Shown: piece after piece, positions 1 to 8,880 of the stretch
How positions within the stretch are numbered: the first letter of the stretch is position 1
Layout of the letters: every line of letters starts with the position of its first letter
Source of the DNA: Amycolatopsis sacchari
GTDB taxonomy: Bacteria > Actinomycetota > Actinomycetes > Mycobacteriales > Pseudonocardiaceae
NCBI RefSeq assembly: GCF_900114035.1
Contig: NZ_FORP01000013.1
Coordinates: forward strand, 124,001 to 188,000
Direction of reading: 5' to 3'
DNA length: 64,000 nucleotides
Notes under the pieces: generated by a model
The model's input: only the letters and a program-made list of their open reading frames with translations
What the model was told of the DNA's origin: nothing
Database searches by the model: none
Made by a program: the position numbers and the translations under genes

Positions 1-450
1 TTGATCCAGCAAATGGCGCTTCTCGCGGGCCACCCGTACGGCACGCTGACGTTTCCCTACACCGGCGGGCTGATCGAGGACACCGACTTCGAGATCGTCG
101 AATACCACCGGACCCGGGACGTGTCCTCCTTGGGTTATGTTTTCGCGCGCCGGGCGCCTGAGCTGACGCCGCTGGAACAACGGCTGGTCGCCACGCTCGG
201 CCCGGATCTGCGGGAGCTCAATGTCGGACCGCACCTGCCGTGCCAGACGACGACGTTCGACCAGGTGTGCGAGGTGGTCGAACAAGCGGCTCGCGCGGAG
301 CTGACCCGCAGGCACGGTTGTGTCGACGCCGAGGGCCCGGCCAAGAGGCTGCCCGACGATCTCGTCGAGGCGATCGCCGGCCAGCCAGGCGAGCCTGCCG
401 TACCGGTGGCCGAACTGCTCGCCATCCGGCGCCGGATCCTCGGCGGCTGA
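1..450 (+). CDS. Hypothetical protein, probably 5'-truncated by the window edge
   Basis: The frame is open from the first base to a TGA at 448-450 (149 codons). The TTG at base 1 is the only near-edge start and has no visible ribosome binding site, so the gene probably begins outside the window. I do not recognise the family: the visible part is soluble, acidic, with no signal peptide, membrane segment or clear catalytic motif. It is followed after 22 bases by two co-directional genes for membrane-associated proteins, so it may be the first visible gene of that operon. Codon use is ordinary for the region. Confidence 0.55.
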   Translation: MIQQMALLAGHPYGTLTFPYTGGLIEDTDFEIVEYHRTRDVSSLGYVFARRAPELTPLEQRLVATLGPDLRELNVGPHLPCQTTTFDQVCEVVEQAARAELTRRHGCVDAEGPAKRLPDDLVEAIAGQPGEPAVPVAELLAIRRRILGG

Positions 451-472
451 CCGGGTTCCGCGGGAGGAACGG

Positions 473-1027
473 ATGATTTCCTGCCTGGTTGCCGCTCTGC
501 CGGGCGGCTGGCTGCTGCTCACCGTGCTCGCGGCCTTGCCCCGCGTGGGCCCGGTGCTCCGGCTCCGGCTGCCGCGCTGGCTCTCCCCGCTGGTCCCGAC
601 CTGGACGTTCTTCGCCCCGCACCCCGGGACGGTCGACCACGTGCTCTGCTACCGCGACCGGCTGGCCAACGGCACGGTCAGCGCGCTGCGGGAAGTGTGG
701 CCGGCGGGCAGGCCGAGGGGGCGGGCGGGCAAGGCCGTGGACGACGCCGTTTCGCTGCTGATCCAGGCGAACGGCGTCATCGAGCGTGCCCGGCTGGCGG
801 GCACGCTGACCCCGGCCGAGGTGGAGACCCGGCGAGCGGGCCTGCTGATCAGCACGTCGTACCTGCTGCTGCTCACCGCGGCGTCGCGCGTCCCGCACGA
901 CGCGACCGCGGTCGGTGTCCAGTTCTGTGTCGTCGCCACGAGCCGGCGGGACGAACCACCCCGGCTGGTGTACGCGTCGGCAGTCCACCAAGTCGATGCG
1001 CGTCCGCGGTGGGCGGGTGTGTCATGA
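473..1027 (+). CDS. Small membrane-anchored protein of unknown function, partner of HTTM-like protein
   Basis: 184 residues. The ATG at 473 follows GGGAGGAAC. An N-terminal hydrophobic helix (about residues 4-24) is followed by the motif TWTFFAPHPGTVDHVLCYRD and a soluble region, with a second hydrophobic stretch around 125-140. The gene ends in an ATGA overlap with the next gene (1024-1027), so the two are translationally coupled. A short anchored protein paired with an HTTM-type integral membrane protein resembles the SdpA/SdpB pairing of sporulation-delaying toxin systems. That parallel is inference from architecture and topology only. No Sdp-like peptide precursor is visible downstream; it could be upstream of the window. 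Confidence 0.75.
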   Translation: MISCLVAALPGGWLLLTVLAALPRVGPVLRLRLPRWLSPLVPTWTFFAPHPGTVDHVLCYRDRLANGTVSALREVWPAGRPRGRAGKAVDDAVSLLIQANGVIERARLAGTLTPAEVETRRAGLLISTSYLLLLTAASRVPHDATAVGVQFCVVATSRRDEPPRLVYASAVHQVDARPRWAGVS

Positions 1028-1812
1028 CCGAGTACGAGGCCGCACGCCTGGTGCTGGCCGTCAGCGGTATCGGGCTGGCCTGGACGGCCCTCCGGGACCT
1101 GCGGACCGGCGGTGAATTCACCGGCCGTGGCGTCCTGTCCTGGGATCTCGTGGGTGTCGGCCGGTTACGCCGCCTGCCGTGGCTCGGCCGGTTGATGGGC
1201 TGGCCCGGTCACCGGCTGGTGCTGGCGGCGCAGCTGGTGGCCGGGCTCGCCGCCCCGGTCGTGGCGGCGAGCCCGGGTGCCGGCTCCGCGGTGGTGGCGT
1301 GCGTGCTGCTCACGACCGTGCTGCTCACCGTGGAGCGCACCGGGTACGGGCTCGACGGGGCGGATCAGATGGTCGTGCTGGACCTGATCGCGGCGGCGGG
1401 GACGCTCGTCGTCGGTGGCGTGATCGGCCGGCTGCTGCTGGCCTTCCTCAGCGCCCAGCTGCTGCTCAGCTACACGATCTCCGGCGCGGCCAAGCTGGTC
1501 TCACCGGTGTGGCGCGACGGGAGCTGCCTGGCACTGATCCTGTCGACCGACTCGTACGGCTCGCCCCGCCTGGCCGCGACGTTGCGGGCACGGCCCGCAC
1601 TGGCGCTGGCCATGGCGTGGTTCGTCATCGTGCTCGAGGTGACCTTCGCCGGGACGCTCGTGTTGCCCGCGCCTGCCCTGTGGTGCGTCCTGGCGGCTGC
1701 CTTCGCGCTCCACCTGGGCATCGCCGTCACGATGGGGCTCGTCAACTTCCTGTTCGCCTTCACCGCCGCCTATCCGGCGTTGACGTACACCATCTCCGCG
1801 TACCTGCACTGA
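1024..1812 (+). CDS. HTTM-like polytopic membrane protein
   Basis: 262 residues with about six hydrophobic segments. The segment LLLSYTISGAAKLVSPVWRD, followed by a G-S-C-rich turn, resembles the HTTM (horizontally transferred transmembrane, gamma-carboxylase-like) domain found in SdpB-type and vitamin-K-carboxylase-like proteins. The start ATG overlaps the stop of the preceding gene by four bases. The reverse-strand phosphatase gene ends only seven bases downstream, so the two genes converge. Function unknown: HTTM proteins are seen in peptide-toxin modification or export modules, but no catalytic residue set can be confirmed here. Confidence 0.7.
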   Translation: MTEYEAARLVLAVSGIGLAWTALRDLRTGGEFTGRGVLSWDLVGVGRLRRLPWLGRLMGWPGHRLVLAAQLVAGLAAPVVAASPGAGSAVVACVLLTTVLLTVERTGYGLDGADQMVVLDLIAAAGTLVVGGVIGRLLLAFLSAQLLLSYTISGAAKLVSPVWRDGSCLALILSTDSYGSPRLAATLRARPALALAMAWFVIVLEVTFAGTLVLPAPALWCVLAAAFALHLGIAVTMGLVNFLFAFTAAYPALTYTISAYLH

Positions 1813-1818
1813 ACCCCG

Positions 1819-3354
1819 TCAGCCGTCCGAGCGACGGCGCCGGAGCGTGAACCGCTCGAAAACCGAAAGTTCTCCTGAGGGCTTGTTGACGTTGTAGTAC
1901 GTGACGTACATCGAGGTGGTGTCCCCGGGGTGCCGGCCGGGGTCGACGGTGAAGGCTGCGAAGCCGTACGGGTGCTCCAGGTCGCGCACGGCGCTCCAGA
2001 CGGCCTCTTCCTTGACGTAGACCGATGTGCGCTTGCCCCCCGAGGGGTTCGGCGTGACCGCGGTGATCACCTTCGCCGTGCCGTCCTTGAAGAAGCTCTG
2101 GTTGGTCGTCCCGGAAACACCGCCGCCACCGAGGATCATGTGCACGGTGCCGTGCGTGGTGTCGATGACGTCGGTGCGCGAGGACACCGGGTTCGGCGTC
2201 AGCGTCTCGCTGCCCGAGACCACGCCGCGGACCGCCAGCGAGCGCTCGTAGTCGTGTTCGTGCCCGCACAGGACGAGGTCCACGCCGTAGCGGTCGAACA
2301 GCGGGCCGTACTTCTCGCGCAGCCCGAGGTCGGCGCCGTTGGCGTCGGAGGAGCTGATCATCACCTGGTGCATCGCGACGACGACCCAGTCGACGTCCCG
2401 TGACGAGCGCGCGGCCCGCAGTTCCCGCTCCAGCCACGCGAGCTGGCGGCCGCCGGAGTAGCCGTTGATGTAGACGTCTCCGCCGTCCTGCAGGCAGTTG
2501 TCGTCGTTCTGCAGCACGATCACGTGCACCGAGCCGACGGTGAACGAGTACCACAGCCCGGCCAGCTCCGGGTCGGTTTCGGTGGACGGCAGCCGGAAGT
2601 ACGTCTGGTACGCGGCCAGCCCGATCGGGCCGTTCGCGCGTTCGATCTCGTGGTTGCCGGCGGCGGGCATCCACGGGCGGAAGCGCGCGGAGCGGGTGTT
2701 GTTGGTGAAGAAGTTGTTCCAGGTGCGGACGCGGTCGACGTCGAGGTTGGCGTAGCAGAGGTCGCCGTTGAGCAGGTGGAACAGCGGGCCGACGGTCTCG
2801 ATCCCGGTGACGATGTCCTTGGTCGCGGGGGTGGAGTTGGCGTCGAGGCCGACGCTGCCGTTGGCGGCCCACGTGACCTGGGGCGCGGACTGGTCCCCGA
2901 AGCTGGTGAAGGTGAACGGCGCGCGGCCGGCCGGAGCGGTGCGGAACGTGCCGGCGTCGGGCGTCGCGCCGTCGTGGGAGACGGCGTAGATGTAGTCGGT
3001 GCCGGGGTGCAGGCGGTCGAGCGCGGCGTGGTGGACCCACACCGTGCGGCCCGACGTGCCGTCGACGTAGGTGCGGGTCTCGGCCTGCGCGACCGCGCCG
3101 AAACCGCCGTCGAGCGTGCCGTAGGTGACGCGCGGCCGCCGGACGGCGGCGTCGGTGATCCAGGAGGCGACCATCTGGCGCGCGGGGTCCTTGCCGAACT
3201 GCAGGTGCAGGCCCTGCACGGGCGTCGAGCCGGTACCGGTGACCGGTGAGACGGGTGCGGCGGCGGCCACGGCCCCGCCGAGCAGCGGGCTCGCGGCGGC
3301 TCCGGCGCCGAGCAGGCCCAGGGCGCTGCGGCGGGTGACGGACTGCTGGGACAT
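1819..3354 (-). CDS. Tat-exported purple acid phosphatase (metallophosphoesterase)
   Basis: 511 residues. The N-terminus carries a twin-arginine signal (TRRSALGLL, Arg8-Arg9) and an alanine-rich cleavage region near residue 33. A fibronectin-like purple-acid-phosphatase N-terminal domain follows (about 45-140). The catalytic domain has the metallophosphoesterase motifs in order: FGDQ (~152), NGDLCYA (~197), AGNHE (~234), AMHQVM and CGHEHDYERS (~365). It should fold in the cytoplasm with its metals, be exported by Tat, and release phosphate from organic esters outside the cell. A PHO-box-like direct repeat lies 54-71 bases upstream, which suggests induction by phosphate starvation through PhoP. 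The product call is firm; the exact substrate is not known. Confidence 0.93.
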   Translation of the reverse strand: MSQQSVTRRSALGLLGAGAAASPLLGGAVAAAAPVSPVTGTGSTPVQGLHLQFGKDPARQMVASWITDAAVRRPRVTYGTLDGGFGAVAQAETRTYVDGTSGRTVWVHHAALDRLHPGTDYIYAVSHDGATPDAGTFRTAPAGRAPFTFTSFGDQSAPQVTWAANGSVGLDANSTPATKDIVTGIETVGPLFHLLNGDLCYANLDVDRVRTWNNFFTNNTRSARFRPWMPAAGNHEIERANGPIGLAAYQTYFRLPSTETDPELAGLWYSFTVGSVHVIVLQNDDNCLQDGGDVYINGYSGGRQLAWLERELRAARSSRDVDWVVVAMHQVMISSSDANGADLGLREKYGPLFDRYGVDLVLCGHEHDYERSLAVRGVVSGSETLTPNPVSSRTDVIDTTHGTVHMILGGGGVSGTTNQSFFKDGTAKVITAVTPNPSGGKRTSVYVKEEAVWSAVRDLEHPYGFAAFTVDPGRHPGDTTSMYVTYYNVNKPSGELSVFERFTLRRRRSDG

Positions 3355-3407
3355 GGGTGGCCTCCTCGCAAGATCGAAGGAAACCTAGGTTCGCCCGTCG
3401 ACGCCGG

Positions 3408-3425
3408 GGTGAACATCCGCGGAAC
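3408..3425 (-). promoter_or_regulatory. Candidate PHO box upstream of the phosphatase gene
   Basis: On the reverse strand, GTTCCGC and GTTCACC occur as direct repeat units exactly 11 bases apart. The second unit matches the actinobacterial PhoP consensus GTTCACC perfectly; the first matches 5 of 7. The site lies 54-71 bases upstream of the start of a secreted phosphatase, the expected kind of target. The match was made by eye. Confidence 0.5.
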
Positions 3426-3431
3426 GCGGTC

Positions 3432-3455
3432 TTTTCCTTGTGGGACAAGGGAAAA
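3432..3455. repeat. Imperfect inverted repeat between the phosphatase and the five-gene cassette
   Basis: TTTTCCTTGT (3432-3441) and ACAAGGGAAAA (3445-3455) can pair across GGG with one bulged G. It lies in the 260-base divergent intergenic region. It could be an operator or a structured leader of the rightward cassette. Its A/T-rich arms stand out against the GC-rich surroundings. Confidence 0.35.
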
Positions 3456-3614
3456 CGGACAATCGGGGTGAGGTGTGCCTGGTGGGGCGAACCGGGCGCC
3501 GTCGAACTCCGCCCGGCTGCCGCGGTTTCCCGCCAGAACCGCACTGTCGACGGATTGTCGACGGCCGGTGCGAGGGTGAGGGCCGTTCTGGGGAAGCGAT
3601 CCAAGGAGGTCCAG

Positions 3615-5795
3615 ATGAGTATGTCCGTGCTCAGGCCGTACGGCCTGGACAGCGCGGCGGGGGACGGCGAACGATCGGCCTCGCCCTTCGCCCCGGCCGG
3701 GCTCGCCGCCGCCGAAGCGCCGGTGGCCGCTCCCGCACAGGTGCTGAACTCCCCGTTCGCCGAGGCGGCCGTCGCCGCCGGGGAGGCCGGACGCGGGGCC
3801 GAAACCGCCGGTGCGCTGCTGGCCGAGCTCGACGACGAGGAGTTCGCCGAGACGCTGGACGTGCTGGTGGACGAGGCCGCCGCGCGGCACCTGCGTTCCG
3901 TCGGCACCTGGTCCTCCGCCTCGGAAGCCCCGGCGCTGGCGAGCATCGACACCGGGCAGTGGCTGGAGGAGCTGGCGCGGGAGTCCGACCGCGTGCTGCG
4001 CGGGCTCGAAGCGCACTTCGGTGAGCGGCCCGCGGGTTCCTTGCAGGACGGGGAGATCGAGGCAGTGGCGGGTCTTCCCGCGATGGACGGCTTCACGCAT
4101 CCGCTCGACGCGCAGCAGCTGTTCCTCGGTGGCCTGCTGGACAAGGCGAAGAAGCTCGCCAAGGGCGTCGGCAAGCTCGCGAAGAAAGGGTTTTCCGCAC
4201 TCGGGAACCTCGCGCTGGGCCCGCTGTTCGCCACCCTGCGCAAGCTCGTCCGGCCGCTGCTGAAGAAGGTGCTCGACACCGCGATCGGCAAGCTGCCGGA
4301 GTCACTGCGCCCGCTGGCCGGGCAGCTCGCCGCCAAGCTCAACGGCGAGACGGGTCTCGCCGAGGAGTTCGACGAGGCCATCACGGAGGCGGTCACGTTG
4401 CGGAAGGACACCCTCGAAGAGCACCCCGCCCTCGACGGGTACGAAGCGGTGGGCAACGACCTCGACGAGGCCCGCGCGCGGCTCAACCGCGAGCTGTCCG
4501 CCGCCGACCCCGAGGTACCGCCGACCGAGCAGCTGCAGCAGTTCCTGCCCGTCGTGATGGCGGCGCTGCCGCTCGTGCGCACCGCGGTGAAGGTCGTCGG
4601 CCGGGACCGGATCGTGAACAAGATCGCCGAGCTGATCGCCCGGCTGATCCAGGGCATGGTCGGGCCCGAGGCCGCGAAACTGCTGTCCCGCCACATCGCG
4701 AGCACCGGGCTCGGCCTGCTCGGGCTGGAGACGTCCGAACCCGAGTCGCTCGGCGCCGAGGCGATGGTGGCCGCCACCGAGGACACCGTGCGCGAGGTCC
4801 TGAAGCTCCCGCCGGAGTCACTGGAGAACGACCTCGTGCTCGAAGCCGCGGTGCAGGACGCCTTCGCCGAGTCGGTCGCCCGGCACATGCCCGCCGCGGT
4901 GCTGCGCAGCGAGCTGGTCGAGCGCGAGTTCGACGGCGAGCACGGGGTGTGGGTGCTGATGCCGCGCGCGACGCGGCCGTGCTTCCGCTACAAGAAGTAC
5001 AGCCACGCCATTCCGGTCCGGGTGTCGCGGCCGATCGCGCGAGCGGTCGTGTTGTCGAGCGGCGAGACCCTGGAGCGGCGGCTGCTCGACGACGGTACCG
5101 AGACCTGGCCCGTCGAGGGCGAGGTGGAGCTCTACGAGCTGCTGCCGGGCGGCACGCTCGGGCACGTCGCCGCGTTCGAATCCGACGACGGCGCGGTGAG
5201 CGAGTTCGAGGTGCTGACGGAAAGCGCCGCGGGCACGCTGATGGGCCGTCCGCACTGGGGCCACAATGGACACCGCGTCGGCTCACGACGGCCGGGCAGC
5301 CGGTTCTTCCGCTTCCACCACCGCGGACGGCCGCTGCACCACCGGCACTTCTTCGCGCTCGGGTTCGACCTCACCGCGCCGCAGCCGGTGCTGCGCGTCA
5401 ACCTGCCGATCGGCGAGCGCGACAGCCACGAACTGGTCGCCCAGCTGCAGCGCCGCCAGCTCGTGCAGGTCGTGTCGACTGTCCGCAAGCTGCTCGGCGA
5501 ACCCGCGGTGGCCGCGCTCGGCCGGCGGCTGGAGCACCTGATGTCCAAGCACGGCATCGCCGCGCCCGCCGGTGCCGCGCAGGCGCTCGCGGGCACGCTC
5601 GCCGGAGGCATGCTGCGGTCGCTGGCCCAGCAGCTGCCCGCCGCCGCGGCCACCCTCGCCCAGGCCGCGCAGGACCCGGCGTCCGGCGTCACGCTCACCT
5701 TCACGTTCGCCTTCACCGACCGCGCCGCGGTCGCCGCGGGCACCCCGGCGGGCGACCCGGCGCTGACGGTCCGAGCGGGGCAGCACCGTGACTGA
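3615..5795 (+). CDS. Large protein of unknown function with N-terminal SPFA motifs, first gene of five-gene cassette
   Basis: 726 residues; the ATG at 3615 follows AAGGAGG, a strong ribosome binding site. The N-terminus (1-60) is alanine-rich and disordered-looking with two SPFA motifs (residues 23-26 and 46-49). Next comes an acidic helix with DDEEFAETLDVLVDEAA (~73-90), then a strongly cationic amphipathic stretch at 176-193 (DKAKKLAKGVGKLAKKGF) and further basic helices to about 235. The C-terminal half has a beta-rich region and a His/Arg-rich patch (~555-580). No signal peptide and no confident transmembrane segment are seen. The next gene overlaps its end by eight bases (GTGACTGA). The acidic, SPF-motif, lysine-helix build could suit a cargo or scaffold of a larger assembly, but this is speculation. 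Confidence 0.8.
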   Translation: MSMSVLRPYGLDSAAGDGERSASPFAPAGLAAAEAPVAAPAQVLNSPFAEAAVAAGEAGRGAETAGALLAELDDEEFAETLDVLVDEAAARHLRSVGTWSSASEAPALASIDTGQWLEELARESDRVLRGLEAHFGERPAGSLQDGEIEAVAGLPAMDGFTHPLDAQQLFLGGLLDKAKKLAKGVGKLAKKGFSALGNLALGPLFATLRKLVRPLLKKVLDTAIGKLPESLRPLAGQLAAKLNGETGLAEEFDEAITEAVTLRKDTLEEHPALDGYEAVGNDLDEARARLNRELSAADPEVPPTEQLQQFLPVVMAALPLVRTAVKVVGRDRIVNKIAELIARLIQGMVGPEAAKLLSRHIASTGLGLLGLETSEPESLGAEAMVAATEDTVREVLKLPPESLENDLVLEAAVQDAFAESVARHMPAAVLRSELVEREFDGEHGVWVLMPRATRPCFRYKKYSHAIPVRVSRPIARAVVLSSGETLERRLLDDGTETWPVEGEVELYELLPGGTLGHVAAFESDDGAVSEFEVLTESAAGTLMGRPHWGHNGHRVGSRRPGSRFFRFHHRGRPLHHRHFFALGFDLTAPQPVLRVNLPIGERDSHELVAQLQRRQLVQVVSTVRKLLGEPAVAALGRRLEHLMSKHGIAAPAGAAQALAGTLAGGMLRSLAQQLPAAAATLAQAAQDPASGVTLTFTFAFTDRAAVAAGTPAGDPALTVRAGQHRD

Positions 5796-7041
5796 GCAGG
5801 TCCTCGACCGGCAGACCGAGGCCGAGCTGGTGCACTGGCGGCTCGCGGCCGCCGGCCTGGCCGACCTGTCCATGGTGGCCGCGCCCGAGGCGTGGCAGGC
5901 GCTGGAGGACTACCTGCAGCGCCGGGTCCGCGGCAGGCTGCGCGAGGTCGTCGCCGTGCTGGTGTCGGAAGCCGAGGCGCTGCAACGGAAACTGGGGGAG
6001 GACGGGGAGGCGGTGCGGGCGGGCGTGCTCCGGCTGCGCACCCGCTACCTGCAGGTCGAGACGATCCTCGACTTCTACGGCGACGCGGTGAACAGCCGCA
6101 CCAACCCGGCGCTGCGGGCGCTGCTGCGCGGGTACGACGCGCTGGCCGGGGACAGCATGGCCGCGGTGCTCACCCGTGTCGGCATCGAGCCGCCGCCCGC
6201 GCTGGTCTACCTCGACGGCGGGCTCGGCGCGGCGATCCTGCGCGCCGGGATCAGGCTGTGGGACTCCAGCCACCCGTCGCCGGCCGCGGCGATCAAGCTG
6301 ACCCGGCACAACCTCGCACACCCCACGGCGCTGCTGCACGAGACCGGACACCAGGTCGCGCACCTGACGGGCTGGCACCAGGAACTGGCCGACGCACTCG
6401 AAACCCGGCTCGCGCCGCGTTCGGCGGAGCTGGCGGCGGTGTGGCGGGGCTGGGCGAGCGAGGTCGCGGGGGACGTGCACGCGTTCGCCCAGGCGGGCTG
6501 GGCGCCGGTGGCCGCGCTGGCCAACGTCGTCGACGGCACGACGGAGGCGGTCTACCGCATCGGTTTCGGCGATCCGCACCCCTTCGGGTTCCTGCGGGTG
6601 CTGTTCAACGTCGAGCTGTGCCGCCGCTGGTTCGGCGGCGGGCCGTGGGACGACCTCGCGGCGGCCTGGCAGCGCCGGCATCCGGTGGAGCGGGCCCCCG
6701 CCGACGTCGCGGCGCTCACCCGCGCCAGTCTCGCGGCGCTGCCCGACATCGTCGACGTGTGCACGTGCCGGCCGATGGCGGCCTTCGGGGGCGCCCCGCT
6801 CTCGGCGCTGCTCGACCTGCGCCGCGTGTCCCCGGCGGCGCTGCACGCGCTGGCCGTCCAGGCGGGGGAGTCCCTGCTGACGTCGGCCTACCTGCGGCGG
6901 CGGGAACCGCTGCGGATCCTGGCGCACCTGTCCACCCGCGCGGTGCTCGACCCGGGCGCCGCGGCACAGCACCAGGCGGCGCTGCTGGCGTGGGTCACCG
7001 ACGTCGGTGCCGACGCCACGCCCGCCCGGCGTGCTGCCTGA
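5788..7041 (+). CDS. HExxH-motif protein, probable zinc metalloprotease-like member of the cassette
   Basis: 417 residues with a GTG start overlapping the previous stop. The motif LLHETGHQVAH has His184-Glu185-Thr-Gly-His188, an HExxH zinc site. Glu225 in WASEVAGD, 37 residues after His188, is well placed as a third ligand, as in gluzincins. There is no signal peptide, so it would act in the cytoplasm or leave by a non-Sec route. The rest is helical and alanine-rich, with a C-terminal domain containing CTCRP (~325). The substrate is unknown. The zinc-site reading is a motif match, not a family assignment. Confidence 0.8.
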   Translation: MTEQVLDRQTEAELVHWRLAAAGLADLSMVAAPEAWQALEDYLQRRVRGRLREVVAVLVSEAEALQRKLGEDGEAVRAGVLRLRTRYLQVETILDFYGDAVNSRTNPALRALLRGYDALAGDSMAAVLTRVGIEPPPALVYLDGGLGAAILRAGIRLWDSSHPSPAAAIKLTRHNLAHPTALLHETGHQVAHLTGWHQELADALETRLAPRSAELAAVWRGWASEVAGDVHAFAQAGWAPVAALANVVDGTTEAVYRIGFGDPHPFGFLRVLFNVELCRRWFGGGPWDDLAAAWQRRHPVERAPADVAALTRASLAALPDIVDVCTCRPMAAFGGAPLSALLDLRRVSPAALHALAVQAGESLLTSAYLRRREPLRILAHLSTRAVLDPGAAAQHQAALLAWVTDVGADATPARRAA

Positions 7042-7068
7042 GCGGAGCAAACAAGAGGAGGGAAACCC

Positions 7069-7587
7069 ATGGCAGTGTCAAAAACGGTGTCCACAACGGA
7101 CGGTGCGGAGCGCAAGGAGCCCGCGCCGGTGGCACCGGACCCGGTGCTGGACCAGCTCGTCTCGCTCACCCGGTCGATCTCGGACCTGGTGCGGCAGAAC
7201 GCGGAGGTCCAGGACACCACCACCACGGCGGCCGACGCCGACGAGCAGGCGAGGGTCGTGTTCGCCTACGACTTCCTCGGCGTGGTGCTCGGCCGCCGCG
7301 CGCCGAGCGTGTTCCAGCTGACGAAGGTGACCGTGACCCGCAAGCCGGGCACGCTGACGTTCACCGGCCTGGGCGGCGCGACGGCCGCGAAGATCCGCGC
7401 GGCGAACAACGTCACCCAGCTGCTGCAGGGGCTCGCCGAGGGCGTGCCCGTGCGCATCGACCAGGGCGCGAACGCGATCCAGGACGACCAGCGCATCGAT
7501 TCCATCGTCACGTTCACCGCGGTCGGCGGACTCCCCGTCGCCCTCGGCCCCTGCCTCGACGCCGTGTCCGGCCCGATCGTCGTTTAG
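7069..7587 (+). CDS. Small protein of unknown function, third gene of cassette
   Basis: 172 residues; ATG after AAGAGGAGGGAAACCC. The N-terminal 60 residues are hydrophilic with a predicted coiled or helical stretch (DPVLDQLVSLTRSISDLVRQ). The C-terminal part is beta-rich and ordered, with conserved-looking glycines (FTGLGGATAAKI). There is no signal peptide and no known catalytic motif. It sits 27 bases after the HExxH gene and 9 bases before the next gene, clearly in the same transcription unit. A structural or adaptor role is possible but unsupported. Confidence 0.72.
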   Translation: MAVSKTVSTTDGAERKEPAPVAPDPVLDQLVSLTRSISDLVRQNAEVQDTTTTAADADEQARVVFAYDFLGVVLGRRAPSVFQLTKVTVTRKPGTLTFTGLGGATAAKIRAANNVTQLLQGLAEGVPVRIDQGANAIQDDQRIDSIVTFTAVGGLPVALGPCLDAVSGPIVV

Positions 7588-7596
7588 GAGAAACCG

Positions 7597-8880
7597 ATGT
7601 TCTTTCCCTTGGCCAAGGCGCTGGGCACGCAGGCGGTCTTCCGCCTGCACCCCGCGCAGATCGCCGCGCTGCTCGACGAGATCTGGGACGGCGCGCGAAG
7701 AACCCCGCAGATCCCCGACCCGTCGGGGGAGAAGGACCTGGTCTTCTACGCCACGTTCTTCGACGACACCGTGCTCAACGCGCTCGACCTGCCGACGCAG
7801 CCGGGCGACGACCCGTTCACCTCGACCGACGGGCTCAACGCCTTCCTCGCGCCCTCCGGCGTGAACGCGGGCGGGCGGTTCGAGTGGAGCGGCAGGCCCA
7901 ACAACCTGTTCTGCCCGCCGCTGCTGTGGCACCACCTGGCCTACGCCTACGTGCTCGAAAGCACCGGCATCGTCGAGATCTTCGCCGAGCTGGTGCGGCG
8001 GCTGGTCGTCGGGGAGACGCTCGGGGTCCTCTCGCCGGACAGCATCGCGTGGCTGCGCGCCACCGAACAGCTGTTCTTCCGCGACCTGCCGACGTTCTCG
8101 GTGGCGAGCGTGCTGTCCGACGTGCGCCCGTACGACCGCACCAACCGCCGCAACGCCTACTGGCGCATGTTCGGCCTCGACCTCGCGCACGCGGTCCCGC
8201 CGCTGTGGGCCGGGCACGGGCCGCTCGCGGACTGGAAGGAGCTGACCGGGCCGGTCAACGTCGACTTCCGCAAGAACTGGAGCGAGTTCCTGCGCCAGAT
8301 CTGGATCGGCGTGGAGAACCGGGACAACCGGACCGGCGCGAACCCGACCGACCCCAGCTACATCGCGCTGCTCGCCCGCGCCATCAGGGACCTGCTCGGC
8401 AACCGCCGCCGCGGTGGTGCGCTGGCCCGTGAGGAGTTCGCCTACGTGACGATGCTGAACTGGTTCCACCTCACTGTGGACACCGACACGTCGGTGGTCG
8501 TCGACCTGCAGGCGCAGGCCAGCAACCCGGCCGACCGGCTCGGCGCGCTCGGGCAGAAGGTCGGCATCGTCCCGGCGCTGCGCTCGCGTGAGCTGTTCGA
8601 CCTGTCCGAGCCGATGTCCACGCTGCTGCGCGGCGTCGAGCTCGGGCTGTTCGACACGGAGGAGACCGCGACGACGTTGTTCACCGCGAACAGCAACATC
8701 TTCCGCGACGTGCTCGACACGATCAACAACTGGCAGTCGGCCACCGGCGAGCGGATCAAGGAGAGCCCGGCCCAGCAGCAGCTGGCCCGCGCCTCGCAGC
8801 CGCTGCACGTGCCGGTCCCCGCGCCGGGGGTGCCCGCGACGAACGGGTCGGCGGCGCCCGCGTTCAGCGGGAAGGGGTGA
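7597..8880 (+). CDS. Conserved-looking protein of unknown function, fourth gene of cassette
   Basis: 427 residues; ATG after TAGGAGAAACCG. It is soluble, aromatic-rich and without signal peptide. A helical core contains WHHLAYAYVLE (~110) and RRNAYWRMFGLDLAHA (~185), and a C-terminal proline/alanine tail starts at about 400. I do not recognise the domain. An all-helical fold with several Trp/His pairs could bind a cofactor, but no heme or metal signature can be claimed. It overlaps the next gene by four bases (GTGA). Confidence 0.72.
   Translation: MFFPLAKALGTQAVFRLHPAQIAALLDEIWDGARRTPQIPDPSGEKDLVFYATFFDDTVLNALDLPTQPGDDPFTSTDGLNAFLAPSGVNAGGRFEWSGRPNNLFCPPLLWHHLAYAYVLESTGIVEIFAELVRRLVVGETLGVLSPDSIAWLRATEQLFFRDLPTFSVASVLSDVRPYDRTNRRNAYWRMFGLDLAHAVPPLWAGHGPLADWKELTGPVNVDFRKNWSEFLRQIWIGVENRDNRTGANPTDPSYIALLARAIRDLLGNRRRGGALAREEFAYVTMLNWFHLTVDTDTSVVVDLQAQASNPADRLGALGQKVGIVPALRSRELFDLSEPMSTLLRGVELGLFDTEETATTLFTANSNIFRDVLDTINNWQSATGERIKESPAQQQLARASQPLHVPVPAPGVPATNGSAAPAFSGKG

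Noticed and set aside
473-1812. Firm assignment as an SdpAB toxin-processing system
   Set aside because: Only the HTTM-like region and topology are suggestive; no precursor peptide or immunity gene seen.
1760-4888. Very long reverse-strand reading frame across the phosphatase and cassette genes
   Set aside because: Low-complexity Arg/Ser/Pro sequence in the mirror frame of better genes on both sides; typical shadow in GC-rich DNA.
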